This document shows, piece after piece, positions 13,090-24,236 of a DNA stretch of 64,000 nt. The position numbers and the translations under genes were made by a program. Positions within the stretch are counted from its first letter, which is position 1. Every line of letters starts with the position of its first letter. The notes under the pieces are model-generated. The model worked only from the letters and a program-made list of their open reading frames with translations, was not told the origin of the DNA and searched no databases. The DNA is from Brachionus rotundiformis. Its lineage: Eukaryota; Rotifera; Eurotatoria; Ploima; Brachionidae. Where the stretch lies: positions 687,557 to 751,556 of the forward strand of contig JAESIW010000090.1 of assembly GCA_016802295.1 (NCBI GenBank), given 5' to 3'.

Positions 13090-13394
13090 ATGGCTAGACG
13101 AAAGAGTAAAAGGAAGGCGCCGCCGAAGCGAAAAATGACCCAACCACTTGAGAAAGTCTTCACTTGTCCATTTTGCAATCATGAAAAATCTTGTGATGTC
13201 AAAATGGAACTGGATAAAAATACGGCTCATATTCGCTGTAGTGTTTGCTCAGAAGACTTTCAAACGGTCATTAACTGTAAGCCATTTTGGTTTTGTTTTT
13301 ATGCTTTGTTAAGCTTTGAACCTTTCTAGATTTGACAGAACCAATTGATGTGTACAATGAATGGATTGATGCATGTGAGTCAGTAAACAGCTAA
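13090..13394 (+). CDS. ELOF1: Transcription elongation factor 1 (Elf1 family)
   Basis: Two exons, 13090-13276 and 13330-13394, separated by a 53-nt GT-AG intron, encode 83 residues, the usual family length. The N-terminus is the basic MARRKSKRKAPPKRKM. A zinc ribbon follows: CPFC at residues 26-29 and CSVC at residues 50-53 give the four ligands. After the splice the frame reads YLTEPIDVYNEWIDACE, the conserved helical end. Elf1/ELOF1 binds RNA polymerase II near the DNA entry site and supports elongation through nucleosomes and transcription-coupled repair. A T-tract ending in ACAG lies about 30 nt upstream of the ATG, so the 5' UTR is probably cis- or trans-spliced. The +1 codon context and both splice sites are clean. 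Confidence 0.97.
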
Positions 13395-13647
13395 GTATTA
13401 AATCGAATAATGTAGTAACATTGTTAAGTATCCAAAAGACATGTTTATTATTTTTTAAATGTATAAAACTAATTGAAAATAAAATTTTATTTTAACCTTT
13501 TTTTTTTCACTAATTAAATGAGTGGTTGTTCAAAATCACCAAATAAATCTTTAAATTAGATAATTTTTTAAGATAAAATATAAAATTTTAGTTTAGATAA
13601 TATGATATAATCTGGTTGAACTCAAATTTTAATCGAGGCTTCTAATA

Positions 13648-16600
13648 ATGATTAATTGGAGATGTTTTTTAAAAGCTATTTTCATACTGAACCAACTTGT
13701 TTCGATATTTGCTCAAACAAGCATACTTACCACAGCGGTGCCAATTTCTTCGATCGAACTCATAAGCTCATCAAATTATACAAAAAATTACACAAATTCA
13801 ACCCAATTATTGACTACTGATAAAAAAAATATTTTAAAACTTAACACTTTAAACTTAACTACAACAACAAAAAAATATTTTGACTCCGTCTTATTGAACA
13901 ATTCAACAACGAGTACCAAAATTATCAAATCTTTATTTTATTTGACAGATTTTAAGCTAATAAAAATAAACTACAGCAAAACTATAAATGAGTTCATTAT
14001 AGATTATAAAATAAATTCAAATAGATCAGATTTTAGTCAAAAGCCTCATGATTTTAAGATAAGTTTGAATTGTACATCAAAAGACAACCAAATGTGGTCA
14101 AATCAAATAGCCACCATGTTTACTGAATCAATGACATTACAAGCATCTGTAAATCTAAAACCTCTAAACAACGAAAGTTTACCAAAACCTGGATCGTTCA
14201 TTCGATGCACTTCACTTGCTGAATCTGATATAAACCATCTTGATTCGAACATTTTCTACTTATTTGGTAAGAAACAATTTCTAAAAATTTATTTTATGAT
14301 TTATCTCTTTCTTAATTGATAAATACAAATAAATTTTGTCTTTCATTATTATTTTTTTGTAAAATTCTAATTTTATCATATAAATGTGCTGGAAATAATA
14401 TTTTTTAAAATAAAGATCCACTACCGGCGGTGAATCTAAACTTGGCTAAAGTCGATCAGACAACTTTAAATTTGACATGGACAAATCCAGAGTATTATTA
14501 CGATTTAATTAACTTGAACTGTGCTTCAACAACTAACGATTCAAATTCTCACAAAATTGATACAAAAAACTATTCATTTAACTTGACAAAAACTTTTCAA
14601 AGACCAGCTGCTAAAGAGTCCAGTTTTTTATTAACCAATCTTATACCAGGGTCTAATTATACTTGTTGGATTACAACTAAGAAATTTGTATTCAATGACA
14701 GTTTTTCGTCTCTAGTAGAAAGTAAACCAACACATCAAACAACTGATCCAAGCAATCTATCAATACATAATTTTAAGCTCAACGAAACAAATAGCTCAAT
14801 ATCATTTGAATTTCAGCCACCTTTCGGGTTTTATGACAATTTTTCGATTAGTTTAGTCGACTTAATTTCAAATGAAATCGTGTATACACAAAATTATATG
14901 GCTAGTTCAGCTCATGACTTATTATTCATCAAAAGTGATCTAATTCCAGGAAAAAGCTATAAAATACATTCTATAGTCAATCGTTCTGCTGATTCAAGCT
15001 TTAAGAACTTAATTTCATTTAGTCTTAGGCCTGATCCAATTCAAGACATAAAAATATATGCCCTTTCTAAATCTAAAATTAATGTTACATGGACAGTTCC
15101 AGTTTATTTTCAGCTTTTTATGATAAATACGTCACTAGGAACACATTTAAAAACTCAATCAAACTGGATACAAATTAGTGATATAAATACAACCAATATA
15201 AGTCTAGGTGTATCAACTTGTTCGACCAAAGAGTGCGATTTAACTTCAAAGTATTTAACTTCAACATTTAATTTTGAAGCTTTGAAAATAAAGAATATAT
15301 CAGAAAAATTGTTGGACTCGAATAATTTACTTCTAAATTTTGACCTAACTGATTTATATGACTTCAAATCGATTCGATTTGAATTGACCAATTTGGAAAC
15401 TGGCTTGAGTCAGAGCTGCATTTACGAGCTAAAAATGGATAATAAATGCAGTTTTAGTTTTAGTTGTGTTGACTCAAAATGTGGTTTAAAACTTCACAAT
15501 CTGAAATACAACTCAAATTATCAAATAATTATGACACCAATATCATATTCAAATTACGAATTCAAATCAATTGATATTAGTTTTAAGACTAAACCTTGGT
15601 TGCCAGATATTGACTATCAGACTTACAGCAGTTATGCGGTGCAGTCAAAATTTGGTTCAAGTCAAGTTTTGAATGTGTACTTACCTGAAATAGATGAAAC
15701 TAATGGCGCTGTGATGGACACAAATTTGCTAATGGTAAAGCTTGGCACACTGAAAATGTTCAATCACAGTGATAAATTCAGAATAGATAATCTACGCGAT
15801 CAAGACTACCTTAAATATTTATATTATACCACTGAGTTGTGCTCGAATGAGACAGTTCTAACCGAGCCTTGTTTAATCAGCAAAATTAATGACAAACAGA
15901 ACAAAAATACAAGTGTGATTTATCTAATAGGGAACTTAGGTGATAAAATTAGTATAATTAATTCCGTAAATCAATCAAACACAAGTTCCTTTACCTATGA
16001 ATACATAAGCCAAGACTTGATCGAGCCATCTAATTTATATCAATTGTTTTTCTTGTTTAAAATTGGCGATAATCAATCAGAATTGTTTTTGGCAAGCTCT
16101 CCAACAGAACCGATTCAGACAAACTCTAAAAATTCGCACACTGCAGGCATTAAATCTCGAGATGGCATTGCATTATGGACAATAATTGTTCTTTGTACCA
16201 TATCATGTGTATTTTTGATTGGATTAATTGCCATTATCATAACACTGAGTATTCTTAGGCGTAAGCCCTCTAAATTTCAAAAAGCTGCTCAATTGAATCC
16301 AAACCAGCATTCGTTTGATCATTCCACTCACTCAAGATCAAAATATGACGACTTTTTAGGTAGTGATAAAAATAATTTTCAATACATTTATTATTTTATT
16401 TAATATAATTTATCATTTTAGGAAGCAGTGACTTTGTTTTACCTGGAGAATTTAGTCGCAACGAAATGACCAACATATGGTTGGTAAAACACGCTAATGG
16501 AGACTTAATTTTGGACGAGGAGTACAGAAATTTGCCAGATTATCGCGATTTTAAGACTTGCTACGCCTCTCAACTTATGTCAAATGAATCAAAGAATAGA

Positions 16601-18468
16601 TTTTTGGATATAAAAGCTTATGATGATAGTAGAGTAATTTTAGACCTTTGCTCTCAAAACAATCTGTCCATTTCGACTGAATCGATTAGTGATTATTACA
16701 GTGAAACAGATTATATTAATGCTAATTTTGTCCAAGGCTATAGCCATGATAAAAAATTCATAGCTACCCAAGGGCCTAAAAAAGAAACAATCAACGACTT
16801 TTGGAGAATGATATACCAATATAGAGTTTCAGCAATAGTAATGCTAACTAAACTTGTTGAAAAGGGTGTTGAAAGATGCACACAGTATTGGCCCGATAAG
16901 CTTAATATGCCTGAAGTGTATGGCGATTATGAATTGACATTAAAAGATCAACAAAAATGCGGTGACTATGTCAAGCGTACATTTGATTTGGTAAAAATAA
17001 ACAATAACAAAAATACCACTATGACTACAATTTTAAACACGCCAAACAGCTTTACAACACGAAAGATTCTAACTGTAAATCAGTACTATTATCCTGAATG
17101 GCCTGACAAAGATACACCCAGCACAGATCCAATAAGCATTCTTCATCTCATCCGAGATGTCAATCGAAATCATCTGACTTATCAGTATCCAATAGTGGTA
17201 CATTGTAGCGCTGGAGTTGGTCGAACAGGCACTTATATCACTCTAGATGCAATGATGGAGAAAATTAACACAGAAGGAAAAATCGACATATTCGGTTTTA
17301 TAAGCAAAATAAGAACCAGAAGACAGTATTTGGTTCAGACCTCCAAGCAGTACATTTTCATTCACGAAGCTCTGTATGAGTATTGCCTTTATGGCTTTAC
17401 GGACATAGACGTGTCTCATTTGGTTTCTTATTATAAGAATTCAAAAGAGTCAAAGCAGAGTGGAAAGAGAACTAAGCTAGAAATTGAATATGAAAAGTTG
17501 ACCACTGCCTTCTATCCAAATAGCCAGGCTAGAGAAGCTTTTAGTAATGACAACAAGTACAGAAATAGAAATTTAGATTGTATTTGTTATGATGAAAATC
17601 GCATACGCTTGTCCAACTTAAATGGTTCATCGTACATTAATGCAACAATGGTACGCGGTTTTGAGATAAACAACGATTTGATAATCACGCAAGACCCCAT
17701 GGAACATACTGAATTCGAATTTTGGAAAATGATAACTGAACAAGAGTGTAAAATAATAGTTGCTTTGAATAAAAATCTTGAGAATGAATTTGTCTACTGG
17801 CCAACTGACCAACAGCCTATTCGAAACTGCGAGTGTGATTGTGTCAAGTTTGTAATTCAATTAGTGAATAGTTCCAACCAGGAGAGGAGTTTGTTTAATG
17901 GAATGATAACACGGCGCGAGTTTGAAATTATTGAACAAAAAGTAATTATTTTTTTTATTTTGTTTCATAGAGATAAAAATATAAATGTATTTTTTAAAAT
18001 AAGTATTCGGGAACTAGCAAAATGTATGTGACTCATTTTATGCTGAACGAAGAATGGTCCGAGGATAGAATTCCCACAAACAAAGTGTCTATACTAGATT
18101 TGATAGGTCAGGTGCAAAAGACTGGAGCCAAATTTGACAGATCTAAAGTGGCTGTGCACGCACATGGAGGTGGATCTAATTGTTCCGTATTTTGTGCATT
18201 AAACATTCTTTTATATCAATTTAAAAATGACCAATTCATCGATGTGTGTCGAACTGTTAAAAAGCTGAAAACACAACGACCACGAATGATCGAAACTTTG
18301 GAACAATACGAATTTTTGTACGAGTGTCTAGTTGAATTTGTGGACATGTTTGGAATATATTCTCAATCTACGGACTCTTTTAATAGCAAGTCATCGTTAA
18401 ATGATTCATTTAACAATTTGCATAGTCCGTCAAAAAACGAAAGTCATGTTAAATTAAATTTTAGTTAA
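13648..18468 (+). CDS. Receptor-type protein tyrosine phosphatase, inactive D2
   Basis: Four exons (13648-14266, 14416-16359, 16422-17941, 18004-18468) join in frame to about 1,515 residues. The N-terminus has a signal peptide (FLKAIFILNQLVSIFA) and a Ser/Thr/Asn-rich stretch. Next come fibronectin type III-like repeats, starting at DPLPAVNLNL after the first splice, with very many N-glycosylation sites. One helix (IALWTIIVLCTISCVFLIGL) crosses the membrane. Phosphatase domain D1 has KNR, DYINANFV, FIATQGP, EWPDKDTP and VHCSAGVGRTGTY, so its Cys, Arg and WPD Asp are all present. D2 has the fold motifs, but the loop reads VHAHGGGSNCSVFCAL, replacing the Cys by Ala and the Arg by Asn. Two tandem domains suggest LAR, PTPRA or CD45 type rather than the single-domain R3 class; I cannot assign an orthologue. 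Confidence 0.92.
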
Positions 18469-18894
18469 ATTAAATGTATATATGAATGAGTATGAGAAAA
18501 AATCAAAAATTTTGAGATTTGATAAATATTAACCAAATAATCTTTCAATTAATTGTTATAAAAATCGCTTGATCTCATTGATTTTACTTTTGTTATTTTT
18601 AAAATGCAAAAAAAGAGTATAATCCTCATGTTTTAATTTGTTTAAATGAACATCTATTAATGCAATAATTTTTTTATTTCCTTTTTTATCTAATGATTTC
18701 TTTTCTATTTTTTATCATGTAGAATTGTTAAGTTTTATAAAAAATAAAATCGATCTTTAAATATAAAAACAATTTTTTTATTAATATACTATATATGTTA
18801 CTTTCAAAAATTAACATAGTTATACTAGCCGAAAAATTAAAACCTGTTAACCATGTTAAAAGATAAATATACGAGAATTGGTGGTGCTTCATAT
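18469..18894. other. Intergenic, nothing seen
   Basis: The 3' flank of the phosphatase gene, ending at the MITE. No gene is visible. Confidence 0.5.
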
Positions 18895-19417
18895 TAACGG
18901 GTGCCCAATAATGCATGTCCGAAACTTAAATTCGAAAAAAATATCATGCAATATAGATGAAAAAAATGAAATAAAAGCCACTGATTTTATAGCTTTTATT
19001 CTAGGTAATATATGTGTAAAATTACAGACAAATATTTAACTCTGATCAAAAGATATTAGAATAAAACCATCATTTTTCTCAATTTTCGCTTATTTAAGAA
19101 ATCTTAAAATTTTGATGTTTTTTAATCATAACATCTGTAAAAATAATCCGAATAAAATAAGTTATGGCTCATTTTAATCAAGATTGTATCTGAGCAAACA
19201 GATATATCAAAAAGAAATTCGAATTTTCTTAACTACCGAGACCATAATTTTTGCATGACACTCAGGGACTGGAATGGGAAAAAGATAAAAAAAAATTACT
19301 ATTTTTGAAAAAAAGAAAAAATTCGTATTAGACTGTAAATTTTCATTTTTTTATCTATATTGCATGATATTTTTTTTCTTATTAAAGTCTCGGACAAGAA
19401 TTATTGGGCACCCGTTA
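18895..19417. mobile_element. MITE with about 80-bp terminal inverted repeats
   Basis: The left end reads ACGGGTGCCCAATAATGCAT from 18897. The right end, read on the opposite strand from 19415, begins ACGGGTGCCCAATAATTCTT. The match continues inward for about 80 bp with scattered differences, including a shared ATATCATGCAATATAGAT block. A TA dinucleotide flanks each end (18895-18896 and 19416-19417), as expected for a Tc1/mariner-superfamily target duplication. The 520-bp interior has no transposase frame, so this is a non-autonomous miniature element. Its repeats differ from those of the element at 4031-4857. Confidence 0.85.
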
Positions 19418-19911
19418 TTTAATAAAAAATATTTATAAAAGACATGACAACAGTCTTACTCTTACAGCTAAAAATAGCTGCGTCTTTAAAATTGGTTGTC
19501 AGTTGTTTTGATCACTATAGTTACACATAAAAACAATTCTTAAACTTAAAATCACATTTAACAAACAAGCTGTAAATTTTGTTGATTTGAATAATTTCAA
19601 AACTTTTTTTACTTTTAAAAATTGAGACTTAATAGACTTTTAATAATTACTATTTTAATTAAAAAAAGTGAATTAACCAAAAAAAGGATAAAATACTTGA
19701 AAAATTTAGCTGAAAAATAGCACCTTAACAGAATCAGATATAGTTTTTTAGCATATTAATTAGAAATTTAACAAAATTGTCAAGTGGCATCAATCGATTT
19801 TATTAGAATAAAAAGTTTTTAAAACATAAATTAGAAAAATTTTTACAATTATTGGTTTTATCAGATTGGAAAAAATGACCAAATAAAATTACTCAAAAAT
19901 TAAGCAAAATT
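19418..19911. other. Intergenic, nothing seen
   Basis: A/T-rich spacer between the MITE and the 3' end of the minus-strand secreted-protein gene. No feature can be supported. Confidence 0.5.
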
Positions 19912-20820
19912 TCAAATCTTGTTTAGAATAAACGAAATGAAAAATACATAAAATATCAATGGAAACTTATTTCCAAAAATTCGTTCAGAGGTGTTTAAAT
20001 TATATTCTCCAATAAAGTAACGAATGCCAAGCTTACATCTAACGTCATTTATGTTATCTTCGCAGCCTTTAATTCCTCCTGGACAATGTACATTAGCTGA
20101 CTTGGTAACATAATCTATAAATGATTGAAGTTGATCAGCATCTTCTTTCAAATTTGATATATTGCAATTAATTAAGAATTGAGTAGCGCAGCTAACATAA
20201 TCGATTGCGTCTCTACACCATTCCATTTTGTCATATAGATTCCATGATTCTTCAAAGACAACCCGACCATCTAAATAATGAGTACATTCTTCACCAGCCT
20301 TAAAAATTAAGAATTCAATTTTTGATCAATTTTAATAATTAGCTAAACTTAAGTATACTTTTTCTATTTGACATGGGGCAAGAGTTGATTTGGTACTTTT
20401 TGGTTCAGTGGTAGTTGTGGGTCTAGTAGTTGTTCTACATTTGTATCTAATTACATTAGTTGCACCCAGACCAGCACAATATGGACCTAATTTCCATGCA
20501 ACTTTTTCCAACTGTTTTTCGTGAGCTTTTAAGCTGCCTCTCAGTTCAAGCTTCAAATCACAGCATTTTAGTTTTTGATTGACACAATCTACATATGCTT
20601 TTCCTTTGTCACAATAGGAATATAATTCCTCTCTGGTGTAATCGTCAGTCTTCATATATTCTTCTTCAGCTTTTGATGGTTGTCCTTGGCATTCAGATGC
20701 TTTCCATATGTCACACGCTGTGGTGCTTATAATTATAGCATTAAAAATAAATGTATATAATAATAATTTTCCATTTAAGTTTTGACTTTTTTTCAAAAAT
20801 TTCACAATAATAGTTTCCAT
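19912..20820 (-). CDS. Secreted Cys-rich protein, probably GPI-anchored, unknown
   Basis: Two exons (20359-20820 and 19912-20298) join in phase 0 (QIEK then AGEECTHYLDG) to give 282 residues. A hydrophobic segment at residues about 19-36 (LLLYTFIFNAIIISTTAC) is a signal peptide behind an unusually long basic start. Each exon carries a Cys-rich helical module: the first has C-x-CVNQKLKCC and GPYCAGLG, the second has CRDAIDYVSC, LINCN, CPGGIKGC and CKLG. A Thr/Pro linker (TTTRPTTTTEPKSTKSTLAP) separates them, which suggests O-glycosylation. The protein ends in a hydrophobic tail (FPLIFYVFFISFIL) after Asn/Ser residues, as in GPI-anchored proteins. I do not recognise the family. The spacing of cysteines suggests two copies of one module. 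Confidence 0.75.
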
Positions 20821-22004
20821 TTGGCTAAAACAATGGCAATGAGTGAATTTTGTATCAGTTGTTATCTTTGTGTCTTCGAATTTTGTTTAGCTTAAATATT
20901 TTAAAATTTTAAAAAATTAAAAGTCTGAAAGCTATAAAATGCTTGTCTTAAATTAAAAATCAAATAATTTTTTTTAATCTATGAAGATCTTAAAAGCTAA
21001 AATATGACAAATTTCTAAAATATTAAAAATATATGTATCCCTTGAAGCCCTAATGTTAATACCAATTAAAATTGTTAGATTAGAAGAGTCTATGATTTTT
21101 TTGCTTCTAAATGCTTTTTTTTCCTTATCTATTATATTTCTATTCTATAATCTCATTGTTATGTGATTTTTGTATTATAAAAAAAATAGTTAAGTTATTG
21201 TTGTCTAATAAACGTAAAAAAAATTACCAAATATATTTCGCTAATCTTGTTTTGTAACCCTTTGTCATTATTAAGAAAATATTTTAATCGTAGTTATTTT
21301 TGCTTGTTTATATTCCTTCTAAGGTATATATCCAAGTTGGAAGTATCATAAATATTTTTATTGAATGCGATATTCCGTTGTATTTCGTAATTGAATAGAT
21401 AATTTTTTTCTCTCAAAATAACGAAAATATACAAATAAATAAATCTACATTTTACTCTATGAACAATTTGTTTCCTAGAGGCCAATTAGTAAGGCATTAC
21501 GTTTGCTCTTTTAATAATTGTGATTTTCGCATGTTTACTTTAAAAGGGTTGATAGTTATTTAGTTTTATATTTTAGACAAATATTCTAATCCATTAATGA
21601 TTTACAAAATTGAAATAATGTCAATATTTTATGATGTGTCACTTATGGTAAAAGTTAATTCTGGACTGGTCAAAAAATAAAAAAAAGCTTTTATTAAAGA
21701 AATAATTATATAGTAATCAAATACAATAAAATGCCAATTTTTATTGAATATATATATTTATATTTATCTACAATTTTTGATTTTTCAGAATAGTTTTTAA
21801 TTATAAGTTTAAGATAATGCATTTAGTGAAAAAAATATAATAAATGAATAAAATAATGTTTTGAAATTGAAGAGTAACGAAGCAACTCCTTTTGAAATTT
21901 CAAGGCTTAAGTAACCCTAATTACCAAGGGATCAAAAATTAGATAAAATTATATTAATAAAAAAATAGCTTGTTGAATCTTGAAATAATCAATTTTAAAA
22001 TACA
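20821..22004. other. Intergenic between divergent genes, nothing seen
   Basis: About 1.2 kb of A/T-rich DNA. A minus-strand frame at 21294-21485 has no ATG and no homology I recognise. Probably promoter regions of the two flanking divergent genes. Confidence 0.5.
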
Positions 22005-22757
22005 ATGAACTCATTTAGTATTTGTTATAATGATACTGATTTGGAATTTAAATCAGGTAAAATAAGAAACCGCACTAAAATTAAAGATAATTTAATCAAC
22101 GAAGATTGTAATACAACCAGAAATGTAAGACATGGTGTAAAGTGTAGAGAGCCAATCCATCAAAAAAATAAACCATTTCAGGCTAAATTTACCCAGTTAT
22201 CTACGGATAAAGTCAAGACAAATAACTCTGTTTTTAAAGAAAGTGATATTGTAATTTTAAGCCCTAAAAAGACGAAATGTTTAAATATACACAGAAAATG
22301 TAATGACTGTGTTCGTTTAGAGACTATAATGAAAGATTGTGAACTGTATGCCGGAATAATTCAATTTATATTTTGTATTTTTATTTTTTGTTTAATTTAT
22401 TTTAACATTCAAAAATTTTATGATTTATTAAAAGAATGTGATCTGGACTTTTGTCCTTTGAAAAAGTGTCATTCAAATTTAATAATTTTAAATTTGATGA
22501 TTATTAATTTATTTACTTTACTTATTGGTTGGTATGATTATAACCAGTCTTTAAAGAATGCATATCCCGTAAATACAAGTATTTTTCTTTTGCTTTTGTG
22601 GTTAGGGGGATTTTTATCTGCATGGCTGGAATATATTTTCGGAAAGTTATCAATTAAATTTAAAAATTCGATGATTCGATATGGCATTATTTTAAGTATA
22701 TTCAACATATATACAATTGGAGTTTTACTTATATTTTATAATGTTTTCTATTTTTAA
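22005..22757 (+). CDS. Orphan four-helix membrane protein
   Basis: An intronless gene of 250 residues from a clear ATG. The first 110 residues are polar and cytosol-like, rich in Lys and Cys (CLNIHRKCNDCVRLE). Four hydrophobic segments follow, at residues about 115-137 (LYAGIIQFIFCIFIFCLIYF), 158-178 (NLIILNLMIINLFTLLIGW), 190-211 (SIFLLLLWLGGFLSAWLEYI) and 223-246 (MIRYGIILSIFNIYTIGVLL). A loop between helices 1 and 2 holds three Cys (ECDLDFCPLKKC). The number of helices recalls tetraspanin-like proteins, but the CCG motif is absent. I do not recognise the family and assign no function. Confidence 0.65.
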   Translation: MNSFSICYNDTDLEFKSGKIRNRTKIKDNLINEDCNTTRNVRHGVKCREPIHQKNKPFQAKFTQLSTDKVKTNNSVFKESDIVILSPKKTKCLNIHRKCNDCVRLETIMKDCELYAGIIQFIFCIFIFCLIYFNIQKFYDLLKECDLDFCPLKKCHSNLIILNLMIINLFTLLIGWYDYNQSLKNAYPVNTSIFLLLLWLGGFLSAWLEYIFGKLSIKFKNSMIRYGIILSIFNIYTIGVLLIFYNVFYF

Positions 22758-22886
22758 TTATTGACTAAAAATTAGATATAAGCTTTTTTGTTTTTATATG
22801 TTAGATGTAATATCCCAATAAAGACAATGATTGTAAATAATTAAAATTAATTTTAAATAAAAAACTGTATTTTTACAATAAATGAT

Positions 22887-23206
22887 TTAAGGAATAGAGT
22901 ATTTTTTCAACAAATTAGGTATATCATCAGCAAAAAAAGACCTAGAATATCGATTGATGACTTGATCTCTTTTGTAAAAAAAACTAGTAGTCGAAGCATT
23001 ATTATATCTATTCGACTCGTTTTTGATTATTTTTAGATTTTGGTCTGTGTCGTTTTCAAAATAAAGAAAACTGTTTTTATTTTTAGTATCATTTGATAAA
23101 TATATTGCACTAGTTATCTTGAGTTTTTCTGATAAGCTGTTTTCATTTTCATTTGTAGCTTTAACTGAACTAAGTAACGATTGACGAATTGCCTTCTTTT
23201 TCGGAC
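22887..23206 (-). CDS. 3' terminal exon of an unrecognised gene
   Basis: A good acceptor (TTAATCTTAG) at 23207 opens a 320-nt frame that begins with two bases completing a codon and runs PKKKAIRQSLLSSVKAT to a stop at 22887. It ends ...DDIPNLLKKYSIP. About 106 codons open with non-repetitive composition in such A/T-rich DNA support it as coding. No upstream exon in matching phase could be found before the TTLL gene at 24237, whose end joins in a different phase. It is therefore probably a separate small gene with a distant or short first exon, or a C-terminal extension of an alternative TTLL transcript. No domain is recognised. Confidence 0.55.
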
Positions 23207-24236
23207 CTAAGATTAATTTAAGCCAATATTAGAAAAAAGTATAATAGATAATTTTTGAGTTAGTTATTTACTAAAAGTATATATCACGAGCAACAAAAAC
23301 TTAGCTTTAAAATTAGAACAATTAAAGCTGATCGTTCCAATTGAAAGTGTTAATAGACAAAATTTATAATTTTTGTTAAATAAAAATGATTTATTTCTAA
23401 AATTTGACAAATTTTTTTTATTCATCTAATAGATAAATGATTCCAGGAATAATTAAAATTTAAAATTATTGGCTAGAATCAAGACAATTGTGCTAAATCA
23501 CCGAATTTTCGTTAATTTTAATGAAAGTGAATGAGCCACTCAATTGCAATTCCTTTTGTCCCAAAAATAATAATCAAAAATTGGTTGCTAAATTACAGTT
23601 TTACGATTGTCAAAGCTTGATGCATTTCTATATTTGGCCTTTTTTAAAACACAAAATCTAAATTTTATATAGCGTTTCATAAATTAGTTTTAATTGTATA
23701 CACAACAATATACACATTGATAGTTTTACGAAATGTTTTTAAAAATCAGTGAATTAGATTGAGACGATTAATTAGGTGATTTATGTAGCTATTTAAAACG
23801 TGATAAAAGCAATATGAAGTTAAATTAAAAATAGCATTGAATTCTAATTTTATATTATATTTGAAAAGAAATAAAAAAATGTTATAAAGTTAATTTTTTT
23901 TCAAATTTTAATTTAACTTCACAATGTGAGCATTAGTATCAATTTGACAAGTTTGTCCTGCTAACTATGTTATCAGTCAACTTGTCAGAAAATTAAACAA
24001 AAAAAGCTAAACATCAATCATACCTGATTATTTTTCGAGCTAAAAATTTAAAAAAAGTAGTTTTTAATAAAAATGTTAGTTTGATTAATTTTCAAAAATG
24101 GTTAAAGTGCTGAAAACAATGTTGATCAGTAGTAAGTAAATATCAGCTTCAGACAAGATAAAAAACTCTTTTGGATATAAAATTATTGATAAAACAAAAC
24201 AAGAAGAATAAAAAATTGTATTATTACATTTTTTAT
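23207..24236. other. Intron or intergenic, unresolved
   Basis: Lies between the orphan terminal exon and the TTLL-like gene on the same strand. It may be intron or 5' flank of the orphan gene. A mini-exon-like stretch (AG at about 24040, GT at about 24023 on the minus strand) is too short to rely on. Confidence 0.4.

Noticed and set aside
21294..21485. 63-codon minus-strand open frame
   Set aside because: Lacks an ATG and has no recognisable domain or splice partner.
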